Source: Ruminococcus sp. (GTDB lineage Bacteria; Bacillota; Clostridia; Oscillospirales; Ruminococcaceae). From it: a DNA stretch of 64,000 nt. The position numbers and the translations under genes were made by a program. Every line of letters starts with the position of its first letter. Position 1 is the first letter of the stretch. Location of the stretch: positions 39,392 to 103,391 of the forward strand of contig NZ_JAFUAG010000038.1 in NCBI RefSeq assembly GCF_017464355.1, in the 5' to 3' direction. Below the pieces are notes generated by a model. That model was not told the DNA's origin. It did no database searches and saw only the letters and a program-made list of their open reading frames with translations. Of the stretch, positions 17,169 through 25,051 are shown piece after piece.

Positions 17169-17705
17169 ATGAGGTACAATTTTTACAGCAATAAAAACAA
17201 GGATATCAAGCTTGCAGTGGCTATAGACATAGTCAGGGGCAAATATCCTATCGGAGAAAAACTTTCCTATAAAAACCATATGGCGGAAGAATATGGTGTT
17301 TCAAGGCCGACTTTCCACAATATCTGCAAGGAGCTTTCAGATGAGAACATAATCGAAGCCTGTGACAAGGGGCGTAGCTTCTATGTCCCCAGCAACACAA
17401 AGGCTGCAAAATATGTGGTGACTTACCTGGCTGAGCAGCTGAAGCAATGCTCAAGGTTGCTGGAACTTATAGGCTTTGGCGCCAGAGAGGCCAGAAATCA
17501 GCTTTACCTGAAACAGATAGTGAATACCCTGCCTACCAAGCTCAGTGAAATGGAGGAGGAAGGCAGGATACAGATCTACGGAAAGAAGAATGAAGAGGAT
17601 AATGACCTGGCATTGCTGGAGCAGATAAAGGTCATGCAGGAGGATGTGGTCATTTCTTCTCCTGAGCTGCAGGACATCATCGAGGCTCTTGAAGATATGC
17701 TGTGA
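17169..17705 (+). CDS. GntR-like winged-helix regulator of the T4SS locus
   Basis: The 178-residue protein has an N-terminal GntR-type winged helix (about residues 13-75): 'LAVAIDIVRGKYPIGEKLS' followed by 'MAEEYGVSRPTFHNICKEL', the usual recognition helix, and 'NIIEACDKGRSFYV' as the wing. The remaining about 100 residues are helical, with a Glu/Asp-rich tail, and do not match a known effector-binding domain that I can name. GAGGTAAAAC before ATG is a modest ribosome site. It stands between the two T4SS operons and behind the same type of promoter/palindrome. I infer that it binds AGTAAAATTGAYTTTAC and represses both operons and itself. The single-gene transcript ends at the terminator at 17744. 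Confidence 0.82.
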   Translation: MRYNFYSNKNKDIKLAVAIDIVRGKYPIGEKLSYKNHMAEEYGVSRPTFHNICKELSDENIIEACDKGRSFYVPSNTKAAKYVVTYLAEQLKQCSRLLELIGFGAREARNQLYLKQIVNTLPTKLSEMEEEGRIQIYGKKNEEDNDLALLEQIKVMQEDVVISSPELQDIIEALEDML

Positions 17706-17743
17706 TACTCTGCCGTCATGTTTGCGGGAGGGTGCGGTATCTC

Positions 17744-17775
17744 AACGGCTGCCGAGCATAACGGCGGCCGTTTTT
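17744..17775 (+). terminator. Terminator after the regulator gene
   Basis: AACGGCTGCCG (17744-17754) pairs with CGGCGGCCGTT (17762-17772), with one T-G wobble, followed by TTTTT. Confidence 0.8.
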
Positions 17776-17858
17776 CTGTGCCTGAAAATATTGCAGACGC
17801 AGTTTATACTTGTACTCTGAGTGAAAAAAACGATGTTATCCACTGTAATGGACAAAAT

Positions 17859-17878
17859 AAGTAAAATCTGCTTTACTT
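17859..17878. promoter_or_regulatory. Palindromic operator D, upstream of operon 2 promoter
   Basis: AAGTAAA (17859-17865) and TTTACTT (17872-17878) are perfect 7-bp arms around ATCTGC. The inner 18 bases agree with operator A at 14 positions. It lies about 85-100 bases upstream of the operon 2 start, a distance at which a repressor dimer of dimers could loop to operator B. Confidence 0.6.
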
Positions 17879-17923
17879 AAAATACAAAAAGTGTAAAATT
17901 CATAATTTTTTATGCTAAAACTA

Positions 17924-17953
17924 TTGACTTTTCGGGGTGAGGTGTGTTATAAT
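17924..17953 (+). promoter_or_regulatory. Promoter of T4SS operon 2
   Basis: TTGACT (17924-17929), 18 bp, TATAAT (17948-17953). The predicted start is near 17960. Confidence 0.75.
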
Positions 17954-17973
17954 GTAATAGAAGAAACGAGTAA

Positions 17974-17991
17974 AGTAAAATTGACTTTACA
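17974..17991. promoter_or_regulatory. Palindromic operator B
   Basis: AGTAAAATTGACTTTACA matches operator A at 16 of 18 positions and lies about 14 bases after the predicted start of operon 2, the same relative place as A. An overlapping arm pair GTAAAGT/ACTTTAC (17970-17990) is also present. Confidence 0.7.
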
Positions 17992-18015
17992 AAATATCAA
18001 AAAGGAGATACAGCG

Positions 18016-18270
18016 ATGTCTTCAGAAAACAGACGAGAGGGACTGTCCAACGCAGCCGGGGTAAAAGCGGATATCATAAACCGTGATGACAGCTATGTTA
18101 CTTCAAAAGAACTGGCCATGGATGCTGAAAAGCAGCAGCAGATCACCCGTACAAAACTTGAATGGGAGATGGCAATAAACGCTGAACGCAAACGCATGAA
18201 AGCCGATAAGCAGCTCCGACAAGAAAAGCACGAACAGTCCGGGAAAAACGAAATTTTTGAAAGAACATGA
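18016..18270 (+). CDS. Small charged protein, first gene of T4SS operon 2
   Basis: This 84-residue protein starts after AAAAAGGAGATACAGCG. The second half (about 38-75) is a strongly charged helix rich in Lys, Arg, Glu and Gln, able to form a coiled coil. It has no Cys, no membrane segment and no recognisable motif. As first gene of operon 2 it is directly behind operator B and lies 46 bases before the large ArdC/LtrC-like gene. Function is unknown. Confidence 0.65.
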   Translation: MSSENRREGLSNAAGVKADIINRDDSYVTSKELAMDAEKQQQITRTKLEWEMAINAERKRMKADKQLRQEKHEQSGKNEIFERT

Positions 18271-18316
18271 CAGGCCGTAAAGGCTGTATGTATTATCAAG
18301 AGGGAAAACGTGTTTT

Positions 18317-21300
18317 ATGGATCATTTTGAGAAATATATAAATGCCCTTCCACAGGCAGCAGCTCTCAGCTTCGGGGAAAATGGGGCTGAAAAATGCATT
18401 ATAGCTGTATGTGATGAGGGAAACAGCGGGGAGTTGAAAGCATACAAGGGAAAGACATACGAAAGCCCCGAAAAGGCAAGGACAGCACTGAAAAATGCAG
18501 GGCTGTATGAAGTGACCCTTGATGAACTAAAAAAATACGGTACTGAGGCTGCAAAGAAAAGAGCGCAGTTTTTCAGGGATATATATATAAATACTCCGCC
18601 TGTGGTCGTTGTGGAAAAAAGCGGCCATGAACTTGTAAGGTCAGGCAGAAGATACACACCGGCTGTGTTCTCGCACCTCCTTGAAGAGGCTGAGGCCGAA
18701 TGGGAAAAAGGCAAGAGCGCAGGGAGCAATACTCATCTGGGCTATGCCAGGATAAACTACACTATAACGAACATTCCGTTCAATGATAAAGAGCTTGGAG
18801 AGCTTAAGTGCCGCCAGGCTATAGGCGACGGTGACAGGTCGCTGGTAAACCATGTCAGAAATGTCTCCGATGATAACATAGAGATGCTGAAAGAATGGGG
18901 CAGGACCGATAAGGACCGTGATGCCCTGACAGAAGCCAGGCTCAGAGCCTGCTGGATAGAGCCCTTTATTGAGTTTGCGGTAATGCTGGGGGACCTTGAA
19001 CAAGAAAACGCTCAGATAAACGCAGACAATGACAGGGAAGGCTGCTCTGCTGAGCAGAAAAAAAAGAGCAGCTTTGATGAGCGCTACGGAAATGTCCGTA
19101 TCTCAGAACTCAAAAAAATAGTCTACCTCAGGTTCAGCGCAGCTGCAGCCAGGCTGATGTCGCTGATACTGGAGGGTGAAAAGATAAGCTATAACACTGC
19201 TTTGCGAGGTGGCTTGGGCGTTGTGGCCGTTTCAGGTGAGGATGAGCTGAGAGTAAGGCAGCTTATGAGAATACATGAACTAAGCACAGGCCTTGGCAGA
19301 CAGCAGGACAAAAATGATCCCCTGGCCGATAAGCAGAGCGCTGAGAGATTTCTCAACGACAGGATAACAGATATCATGAAGAACGACGGCCTTGAAGGCT
19401 TCTGCAAACTGCCCTCGCTCTATTCCCTGAGAAACCACAGTTTTGCAAATGCAGTGCTGATAACCAGCATGATGCCCGAAGCCTCGTTCTGCTGCTCCAA
19501 CAGGGTCTGGCAGATATACGGCAGGACCTGTAAAGAAGGCAGCGAGCCACTCAGGATCTTCCAGCCCGTGGTACTTGGCGAAAACAATATCGCAGCTTTC
19601 TGGGAAAGGCTGAAAAAGGATATAGTCCGTTCCTATTCACCTGAGAAGAATTATGGTGAAGCGGTCATACCTGATACGGATGTCACCATAACAGGCAATA
19701 ACGACAGCTATGATATCAGGATAAAGGGCAAGATACTTGTGGCTAACCAGCCCAGTAAGGTCATAAAGAATTGGATGTCGAAGGTCATGCTGAATAAGGT
19801 GACTATCGACCATACCATGGGCAATGTCTATGATATCTCCCAGACTGTCCCTGCAGAGGACTATCTCTGGGTCAGGTCGGGCTTTGAGTGGAAGGAGCTG
19901 GTGCTTGAAAACAACGGCAAGCCCGTGCGCGACGCAAACGGCTTCTATAAGGTGAATAATACTCCCGAAAGGATAAAAAGCTTTGTGCCCGATGTTTCAT
20001 GCACGCTGAAAAGACGGGACAAGGGCAGGCTCGAACTGCTTTATGATGTACTCAGAGCCGTGGCTGAGGATATGGATCTCCATGTACATGAGATAAGCAG
20101 CGATGAAGCCGCTGAAGAAAAGAGGGAAGGCTTCTATTCACCCAAGGAAGGCATGATAAAAATATGCCGCGATGAAGATATGTATGATAAGGTGAGCATG
20201 GTCATACATGAACTGGCTGCTGCTGAGATACAGCGCTCCTACAGCCAGAAAAACATAAACGCTTATGAAACTGATATCCAGTCTGAAGCAGCAGCCTGCA
20301 TAGTAGCTGCAAGATTTGGCATAAACACCGATATAGGTTCTTTCAGAAGCTGTCCCCAGATGTTCAAGGTGAGAACTGTTGAAGTCATACGGGGATACCT
20401 TGAGAATATGTGGTCAGCTGCAAGGCACATATCGGCGCAGATAAATGATGAACTGGAGGCCAGAGGGCTGACGGCTGCCATTGAACCCGCAGACCGCAGC
20501 GAGGGACTGATGTCTGAGGAGGCCGTGGAGGAAAAGATAAAGGGCTACATTGAAACTCTGGCAGAGATAAGAACTAATAATATCGCAGAAGCTAAGCGAA
20601 GCAAGGAAGAGTATGAGAAATGCGTCGTCAATAATGTAAGACAGCTTCTGGAAGAACTGCGTAAAAAACAGACTGCCATAGATAAGGAGATAATGGCCAC
20701 TGATGAGCATATCAGAAGGCTCAGGGATTGTATCACCGCAGGCCAGCAGAAGAAAGCTCTGAGAATGATAAAAGCAGGCCTGGGACGGATAGCCATTATG
20801 GAGGACGAATGCATAAAGCTCCGCAATGCCATAGATATCATGCCTCAGCCGCACACTCCTTTGCAGGAGTTCAAGGCTGCACCCATGAATTTTATGGGGA
20901 AGCTGCATGAGTTTGAAAATGTAAGTGATGAACTTAAGGTCATCATAGCACAATCAAAGTTCATAAGGGTAAGGTACGCACCTCTCCTTGAAAGCTCTGT
21001 GAGTGCTTTTGCTGAGGCTGCTGTAAAGCAGGCTGAAAATATAAAAAAGGTAATGTCCAGAAACGAAACGGCCGTTGAGATAGTGAAGTTTGAATATCTT
21101 GATACCGACACCAGACTTTCAGCAGGCATGGTAATGCATCCCAGATATGCCGATGATATCTTCAAACGCCTGGAATGCGAGATAAAAAGTGCAAAAAAGG
21201 AAGCTGAGCGCAGGGACAGCTACTATCCGAGCCTTGCGGCGGAGATAACTGTCTACAGCTATATCAAGTCTTTCAACGTCGATGGCGTAGTTGCCATGAA

Positions 21301-21580
21301 CAGTATAATATTCGTGGGGGACGGCCGCCAGAACAGCCTTTCAGAGCATATCTCGGGTATCAGAAAGGGTATAGAAAGGACAGAGGTATGTGACAACTTC
21401 TTTGACTCACTGAAAGAAAAGGGAAAAAACGTGCAGTGCCTTCTTCCTGAGGAGAGCCCTGAGGTCGCAAAGCTGTTGAGAGATACCTCGGACAGCACCC
21501 GTGATATGGAGGACTGGAATTATTTTCTGATGAGAAGCGATGATGAAAAAAGAAAAAAAGGGAACCACACCCGGGGGTAA
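18317..21580 (+). CDS. Large ArdC/LtrC-like protein with a degenerate zincin motif
   Basis: This 1087-residue cytoplasmic protein has a central segment (about residues 335-430: 'SLRNHSFANAVLITSM', 'NRVWQIYGRTCKEGS', 'LRIFQPVV') like the N-terminal, single-strand-DNA-binding domain of ArdC antirestriction and LtrC-type conjugation proteins. About 200 residues later comes the partner metallopeptidase-like domain ('GFYSPKEGMIKICRD ... HELAAAEI ... SEAAACIVAARFGINTD'). There the expected HExxH is H631-E-L-A-A635, lacking the second His, so zinc proteolysis is probably lost. The N-terminal 330 residues and the helical C-terminal 400 residues are not recognisable. In conjugative elements such proteins protect incoming DNA or act in transfer. 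It is the largest gene of operon 2. I searched it for relaxase His-cluster and Tyr motifs and found none. Confidence 0.7.
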   Translation: MDHFEKYINALPQAAALSFGENGAEKCIIAVCDEGNSGELKAYKGKTYESPEKARTALKNAGLYEVTLDELKKYGTEAAKKRAQFFRDIYINTPPVVVVEKSGHELVRSGRRYTPAVFSHLLEEAEAEWEKGKSAGSNTHLGYARINYTITNIPFNDKELGELKCRQAIGDGDRSLVNHVRNVSDDNIEMLKEWGRTDKDRDALTEARLRACWIEPFIEFAVMLGDLEQENAQINADNDREGCSAEQKKKSSFDERYGNVRISELKKIVYLRFSAAAARLMSLILEGEKISYNTALRGGLGVVAVSGEDELRVRQLMRIHELSTGLGRQQDKNDPLADKQSAERFLNDRITDIMKNDGLEGFCKLPSLYSLRNHSFANAVLITSMMPEASFCCSNRVWQIYGRTCKEGSEPLRIFQPVVLGENNIAAFWERLKKDIVRSYSPEKNYGEAVIPDTDVTITGNNDSYDIRIKGKILVANQPSKVIKNWMSKVMLNKVTIDHTMGNVYDISQTVPAEDYLWVRSGFEWKELVLENNGKPVRDANGFYKVNNTPERIKSFVPDVSCTLKRRDKGRLELLYDVLRAVAEDMDLHVHEISSDEAAEEKREGFYSPKEGMIKICRDEDMYDKVSMVIHELAAAEIQRSYSQKNINAYETDIQSEAAACIVAARFGINTDIGSFRSCPQMFKVRTVEVIRGYLENMWSAARHISAQINDELEARGLTAAIEPADRSEGLMSEEAVEEKIKGYIETLAEIRTNNIAEAKRSKEEYEKCVVNNVRQLLEELRKKQTAIDKEIMATDEHIRRLRDCITAGQQKKALRMIKAGLGRIAIMEDECIKLRNAIDIMPQPHTPLQEFKAAPMNFMGKLHEFENVSDELKVIIAQSKFIRVRYAPLLESSVSAFAEAAVKQAENIKKVMSRNETAVEIVKFEYLDTDTRLSAGMVMHPRYADDIFKRLECEIKSAKKEAERRDSYYPSLAAEITVYSYIKSFNVDGVVAMNSIIFVGDGRQNSLSEHISGIRKGIERTEVCDNFFDSLKEKGKNVQCLLPEESPEVAKLLRDTSDSTRDMEDWNYFLMRSDDEKRKKGNHTRG

Positions 21581-21643
21581 TTATGATATGAAACTCAAAG
21601 ACTAAACAGACAGCGGCAAAACTGCTGTCAAGGAGTATCAGAT

Positions 21644-21838
21644 ATGGAAGAGAAAAAAGAACAGCCAAATGCTGTGAAGGATATCAAATTGAAGTCAGCA
21701 GAGAATAAGCTCGGGAAAATGCCTGCCACTTTCACAATGAGAAAGGAAAGAGAAGATATGATAAAAAAAGGCATAGTGTTCCCCAGGACCTCTGAACTGA
21801 CATATATCGACGATAACGGAAACCTGATCGAGATATAA
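21644..21838 (+). CDS. Small hypothetical protein, 64 residues
   Basis: CAAGGAGTATCAGAT precedes the ATG, giving a well-supported start. The protein is basic and soluble. Its second half ('MPATFTMRKEREDMIKKGIVFPRTSELTYI', shown only in part) reads like a short helix followed by a beta hairpin. It lies 12 bases before the next gene in operon 2. No family is recognised. Confidence 0.6.
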   Translation: MEEKKEQPNAVKDIKLKSAENKLGKMPATFTMRKEREDMIKKGIVFPRTSELTYIDDNGNLIEI

Positions 21839-21850
21839 GGAAGTGATATA

Positions 21851-22186
21851 ATGAAAAATGCTGTCGGTACATCATTCAGCTATGATGAGATGATAGTGTT
21901 GAATAACGTAGGCATAAACGTCAGCCTGAAAGACGCAATGAACAGTGTGCTGACCCAGGTGGTCATCACAAGGGATAAGACGGTAAAGGTGATGCTGCTG
22001 GATCTGAACACGAAACTCAGACAGATGAGCGAGGAGGAGTGGGAGGATATGCAGAAGTCTATGCCCTTTGAGATAGCCTACATGAATGAAGATCATTATG
22101 ACGATCCCATGGATCTGAACGATGAGGATATGGCAAAGTTCGATAAAATAATAGAAGATATGGAAAAGGAGGGCAGCAGTTCTTAA
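21851..22186 (+). CDS. Hypothetical protein, 111 residues
   Basis: AAGGAAGTGATA precedes the ATG. The protein appears to be a small alpha/beta domain (residues 1-65) followed by an acidic helical tail rich in Asp, Glu and Met ('DDPMDLNDEDMAKFDKIIED'). There is no signal or membrane segment. It is co-directional and closely spaced inside T4SS operon 2. I do not recognise a family. Confidence 0.6.
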   Translation: MKNAVGTSFSYDEMIVLNNVGINVSLKDAMNSVLTQVVITRDKTVKVMLLDLNTKLRQMSEEEWEDMQKSMPFEIAYMNEDHYDDPMDLNDEDMAKFDKIIEDMEKEGSSS

Positions 22187-22241
22187 GGTGTCGGGGAGAC
22201 GCCCTTGTAAGAATACCTTTGTATTTAAGGAGTGAACAAAA

Positions 22242-23531
22242 ATGGATAAAGAACAGACACAGGAAGTGAAAAAAACCATAAGCGAAAGGCTTAAGGAGAT
22301 CGCCGCTGAAAAGAACGGTATCATGGATGATATAGGAAAGCAGAAAGCTGATTTTGCCCCTGATATAGACAAAGAAGGCCTTACAGACCTTTTTAGGCGA
22401 TCCTGCACCTCTCTGGCAGGGCTCAATGAACTCTCATATGAACTTAAGGAGATGCAGACAGACCTTGAACAGAAGATCGCAGGGATAAAAGAGGCATCAG
22501 GTCTTGAGAGTGAGATAGCAAGCAAGAAAAAGGAACTGACAAAGGTCCACGATCAGCTGAGAGATGGTTTCCTGCAGTGGAGCATGATGGATCATGAACT
22601 GCAAAAACAGGGCATAACCCACGATTCTCCCATGACCCCCGAGATACTGCCCAAGGTAGGCGCGGTGGAGAACCAGGGCGCTAAGGTGGATAATATAAAA
22701 GCCCGTAAGGATGAACTTGAAGCTGAGATCAAAGGTCTTGAAGCCAAAAAAGACAGCATGAAGGAGGAGATCAGCCGACTCCCTGAGCTTGAAAGCCGGC
22801 TGGAGGAAGTAAAGGTCCTCAGCGAAGAAATGGAAAAGGCCGCCGATATCGCAGTGGAAAATGCCGATTTTTACTTTGATGACCTGAAGGTACAGATAGG
22901 TATCGTGCCGCCCACAGAGGAACACCCGCAGAGAGGTCAGCAGGTCTCCGAGAAAGATGCCATTCGTGAAAAATATCAGGCAGAAAACGGCCTTTCTGCA
23001 GAGGAATTCAAGAAGCTGGGGCAGGCTGCCCACAGAGAAAATGATGAGCTGAAGGCCGCCATCTCCCTTGAAGCAAAGGTTACTATCGAGAATTCATCGC
23101 ACGGTGCATTAGGCGCTGTAAAGGATATGCTCAAAAAAGGCCTTGAAGCCGCTGCCAAGAGCTATGAGGGCTTCAGAGACAGTCTGTTGAGCAGCATTAC
23201 CATTGCCCCACTCCGCCCTGACCTTGAGTCACAAGCACCTGAGAAGGGCAATGGAAGATCGCTGAGCGATATCGTTAAGACCGCCGGCGAGATACACCGC
23301 AATAATGCGGATATAAACTACCATAAAGGACAGATAAGGTCGCTGAGAGCAGAGATGACGAGGGAACAGCAGGAACGCAAGTATCTGAGTACCGATGAAA
23401 GGAACGGCGCTGTGAACCTGCAGGCTTTCAGAGATGAGATATCCAGAAAAGAGACCCGCATAGATGAACTTAAGGATAAGAACAGCGAGCTGAAAAAGGG
23501 TTTGACAAAGTCAGATGACATGACCAGATGA
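22242..23531 (+). CDS. Coiled-coil protein, 429 residues
   Basis: ATG follows AAGGAGTGAACAAAA. Long heptad-like helices occupy about residues 5-30, 60-115, 155-210 and 355-425, rich in Glu, Lys, Leu and Ile. The section between (about 225-330) has a mixed composition. No Walker motif, membrane segment or signal peptide is present, so it is not an SMC-type ATPase. It is the first of three successive coiled-coil genes in operon 2 and may form a filament or scaffold with them. That idea comes from composition and context only. Confidence 0.7.
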   Translation: MDKEQTQEVKKTISERLKEIAAEKNGIMDDIGKQKADFAPDIDKEGLTDLFRRSCTSLAGLNELSYELKEMQTDLEQKIAGIKEASGLESEIASKKKELTKVHDQLRDGFLQWSMMDHELQKQGITHDSPMTPEILPKVGAVENQGAKVDNIKARKDELEAEIKGLEAKKDSMKEEISRLPELESRLEEVKVLSEEMEKAADIAVENADFYFDDLKVQIGIVPPTEEHPQRGQQVSEKDAIREKYQAENGLSAEEFKKLGQAAHRENDELKAAISLEAKVTIENSSHGALGAVKDMLKKGLEAAAKSYEGFRDSLLSSITIAPLRPDLESQAPEKGNGRSLSDIVKTAGEIHRNNADINYHKGQIRSLRAEMTREQQERKYLSTDERNGAVNLQAFRDEISRKETRIDELKDKNSELKKGLTKSDDMTR

Positions 23532-23589
23532 TGTCATGAGAACATAAGTAAGAAACTAAAGAATAATAAACAGAAGGAGCGAATTGAAA

Positions 23590-24222
23590 ATGGCAAAGAA
23601 AAATATGGAAAATGAAGATTTCGCAAGAATAGGCAAGAATTCTTACGGCGCATCAAGAAAAGATCTTGGCGCTCTGGGTAGCGATAAGCTGAACGGGATC
23701 ATCAAAGAAGTTAATCAGGAAGTAAGTAATATCGATAAGAAGATCAGCAATGTTTACCTGAACGGCAGGATGGTCGCAGGTCATGATGTCGTTCTGCAGG
23801 ACATGGAGAGCCAGAGAGAAAAGCTCACTAAATACCTCGATAAGCTTTATGACGTAAGAGGCGGCATTGATGAACATATCGCTGTGCTGGAGGCTAAGAT
23901 AAAAACTGCCGAGAGCAAGGTAAAGAGCAACGAAGAGGAGATCAGCACAAAGACCTCCCTGATGAAGGAGCTTGGAAAGAAAGTCACCAGAATGGATAAT
24001 GACAACAGGGTCGGTATCCCGATAAATGAGTCCGAGAAGGATTCCGCTCTGAGTCAGATTGGCAAGCTCGAGACCCGTCTTGAAGCTATCAATGAGGAAA
24101 ATTCTGCACTTAAGCAGAATATCTCTGATTTTAAGCGTCAGATAGATGAACTGAAAAAGGGTACGTCTTCCAACAAGAAGAAGGCAGGCCCCAAGAAAGA
24201 TGAACAGAATTTAGGAGAATAA
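23590..24222 (+). CDS. Coiled-coil protein, 210 residues
   Basis: AGAAGGAG lies ten bases before ATG 23590; an upstream TTG at 23584 would sit closer to it but gains little. After a basic N-terminus the protein is almost all helix, with two long coiled-coil segments (about 25-130 and 150-195) and a Lys-rich tail ('SSNKKKAGPKKDEQ'). It is similar in character to the genes on either side, and only five bases separate it from the next. No catalytic motif is visible. Confidence 0.7.
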   Translation: MAKKNMENEDFARIGKNSYGASRKDLGALGSDKLNGIIKEVNQEVSNIDKKISNVYLNGRMVAGHDVVLQDMESQREKLTKYLDKLYDVRGGIDEHIAVLEAKIKTAESKVKSNEEEISTKTSLMKELGKKVTRMDNDNRVGIPINESEKDSALSQIGKLETRLEAINEENSALKQNISDFKRQIDELKKGTSSNKKKAGPKKDEQNLGE

Positions 24223-24227
24223 GTGAA

Positions 24228-24629
24228 ATGGCTAAAAAGATCACATATGAGGATTTTATAGCGATAGATAAAAAGATCGACGTCATAAATGATGAGATAA
24301 GCGAGCTTATACAGCAGGGCGCTTCTGATGAGGTGCTGGAGGAAAAGTATATACAGCTCGGCAAGGCTGTCATCGGCAGGGATCTTGCAGAGGCACGTCT
24401 GAAAGAGGATATGACCGAAGAGGAGAAAGCAGATTTCGATAAACTCATCTCCCTCTATCAGCGGCAGAAAATGCTGGAGCTCAGGCTGAGCATCATGGAA
24501 AAGGAACTGGATGAAACTATGGCATCAAAGGCACAGCTCGATGAGACCATAGCAGACGGTGAGCGTGTGCTGGAACTGGTGGAGAAGACTATCAGGGCTG
24601 TAGAGAATCAGTCCTCTGCCGTAAACTGA
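24228..24629 (+). CDS. Coiled-coil protein, 133 residues
   Basis: TTAGGAGAATAAGTGAA precedes the ATG, and the gene starts five bases after the previous stop, indicating tight coupling. The whole protein is predicted as two or three antiparallel helices with Leu/Ile heptads and many Glu/Lys. There is no membrane segment. It forms, with the two genes before it, a run of coiled-coil proteins in operon 2. Function is unknown. Confidence 0.68.
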   Translation: MAKKITYEDFIAIDKKIDVINDEISELIQQGASDEVLEEKYIQLGKAVIGRDLAEARLKEDMTEEEKADFDKLISLYQRQKMLELRLSIMEKELDETMASKAQLDETIADGERVLELVEKTIRAVENQSSAVN

Positions 24630-24651
24630 ACTGTGGGAAAGGGGCAGAGAA

Positions 24652-24921
24652 ATGGAAGACGAGATCATACGGCTTGATACTCCCGAGGGACAGATCGAGG
24701 CTAATGTGGTGGCCGCTTATTCGGTGGAGGATAAGGACTATATCGCACTGGTACCCACCGCCATGCTTAACAAAGGTGATCCCGATGTCATACTTTACCG
24801 CTATAAGGATATAGATGACGGCATCGAACTTCTTGACCTGACCGATGAGGAATTCGACAGCGCGAGAAATGCCCTTGAAGCCATACTGGCCGATGAAGAA
24901 GAGGGCGAAGCACTCAGCTGA
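24652..24921 (+). CDS. Small acidic DUF1292-like protein, 89 residues
   Basis: This short protein reads as a beta-rich N-terminal part ('DTPEGQIEANVVAAYSVEDK', 'YIALVPTA', 'VILYRYKD') followed by 'LTDEEFDSARNALEAIL', an arrangement strongly reminiscent of the DUF1292 family of small Firmicutes proteins whose function is unknown. The ribosome site (GGGAAAGGGG) is adequate. It is the last gene of T4SS operon 2 and is followed directly by two stem-loops. The DUF1292 call is by pattern and should be treated as likely rather than proven. Confidence 0.65.
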   Translation: MEDEIIRLDTPEGQIEANVVAAYSVEDKDYIALVPTAMLNKGDPDVILYRYKDIDDGIELLDLTDEEFDSARNALEAILADEEEGEALS

Positions 24922-24942
24922 AAAGTCACAGTATAAAACGAT

Positions 24943-25024
24943 ACCGAAGCAGACCGTCGGGTCGGCTTCGGTACTTCTTATGAACATGAAAAACGGCACG
25001 GCTGCAAAGGGCAGCTGTGCCGTT
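24943..25024. terminator. Tandem terminators between convergent genes
   Basis: Hairpin 1 pairs ACCGAAGCAGACC with GGTCGGCTTCGGT (24943-24972) after operon 2. Hairpin 2 (24992-25024) pairs AACGGCACGGCTGC with GGCAGCTGTGCCGTT; on the reverse strand it is followed by TTTTT and so terminates the dockerin gene. They mark the right border of the T4SS locus. Confidence 0.8.
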
Positions 25025-25051
25025 GTCATTATCCTCCGCTTATGAGATATA

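Larger units (their letters stand above)
17706..18015. other. Regulatory gap between the regulator gene and T4SS operon 2
   Basis: These 310 bases contain no gene. They hold the terminator (17744-17775), operator D (17859-17878), the operon 2 promoter (17924-17953) and operator B (17974-17991), each listed separately. Confidence 0.6.
4364..24972 (+). mobile_element. Type IV secretion / conjugation-type locus, two operons, no relaxase or integrase seen
   Basis: Seventeen forward genes from 4454 to 24921 are flanked by chromosomal-type genes. The recognisable parts are the VirD4 coupling protein, a pilin-like protein, VirB6-like, PrgI-VirB4 and VirB1-like proteins, a GntR-like regulator and an ArdC/LtrC-like protein. 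This set is characteristic of Gram-positive integrative conjugative elements. Missing are relaxase, integrase/recombinase, replication initiator and terminal repeats. It may be a decayed element, one mobilised in trans, or a domesticated secretion system. The borders given are the first promoter and the final terminator, not att sites. Confidence 0.55.

Noticed and set aside
18317-21580. The large operon 2 protein as the missing relaxase
   Set aside because: I looked for the HxHxH-type His cluster and N-terminal Tyr of MOB relaxases and did not find them; the recognisable parts match ArdC/LtrC instead.
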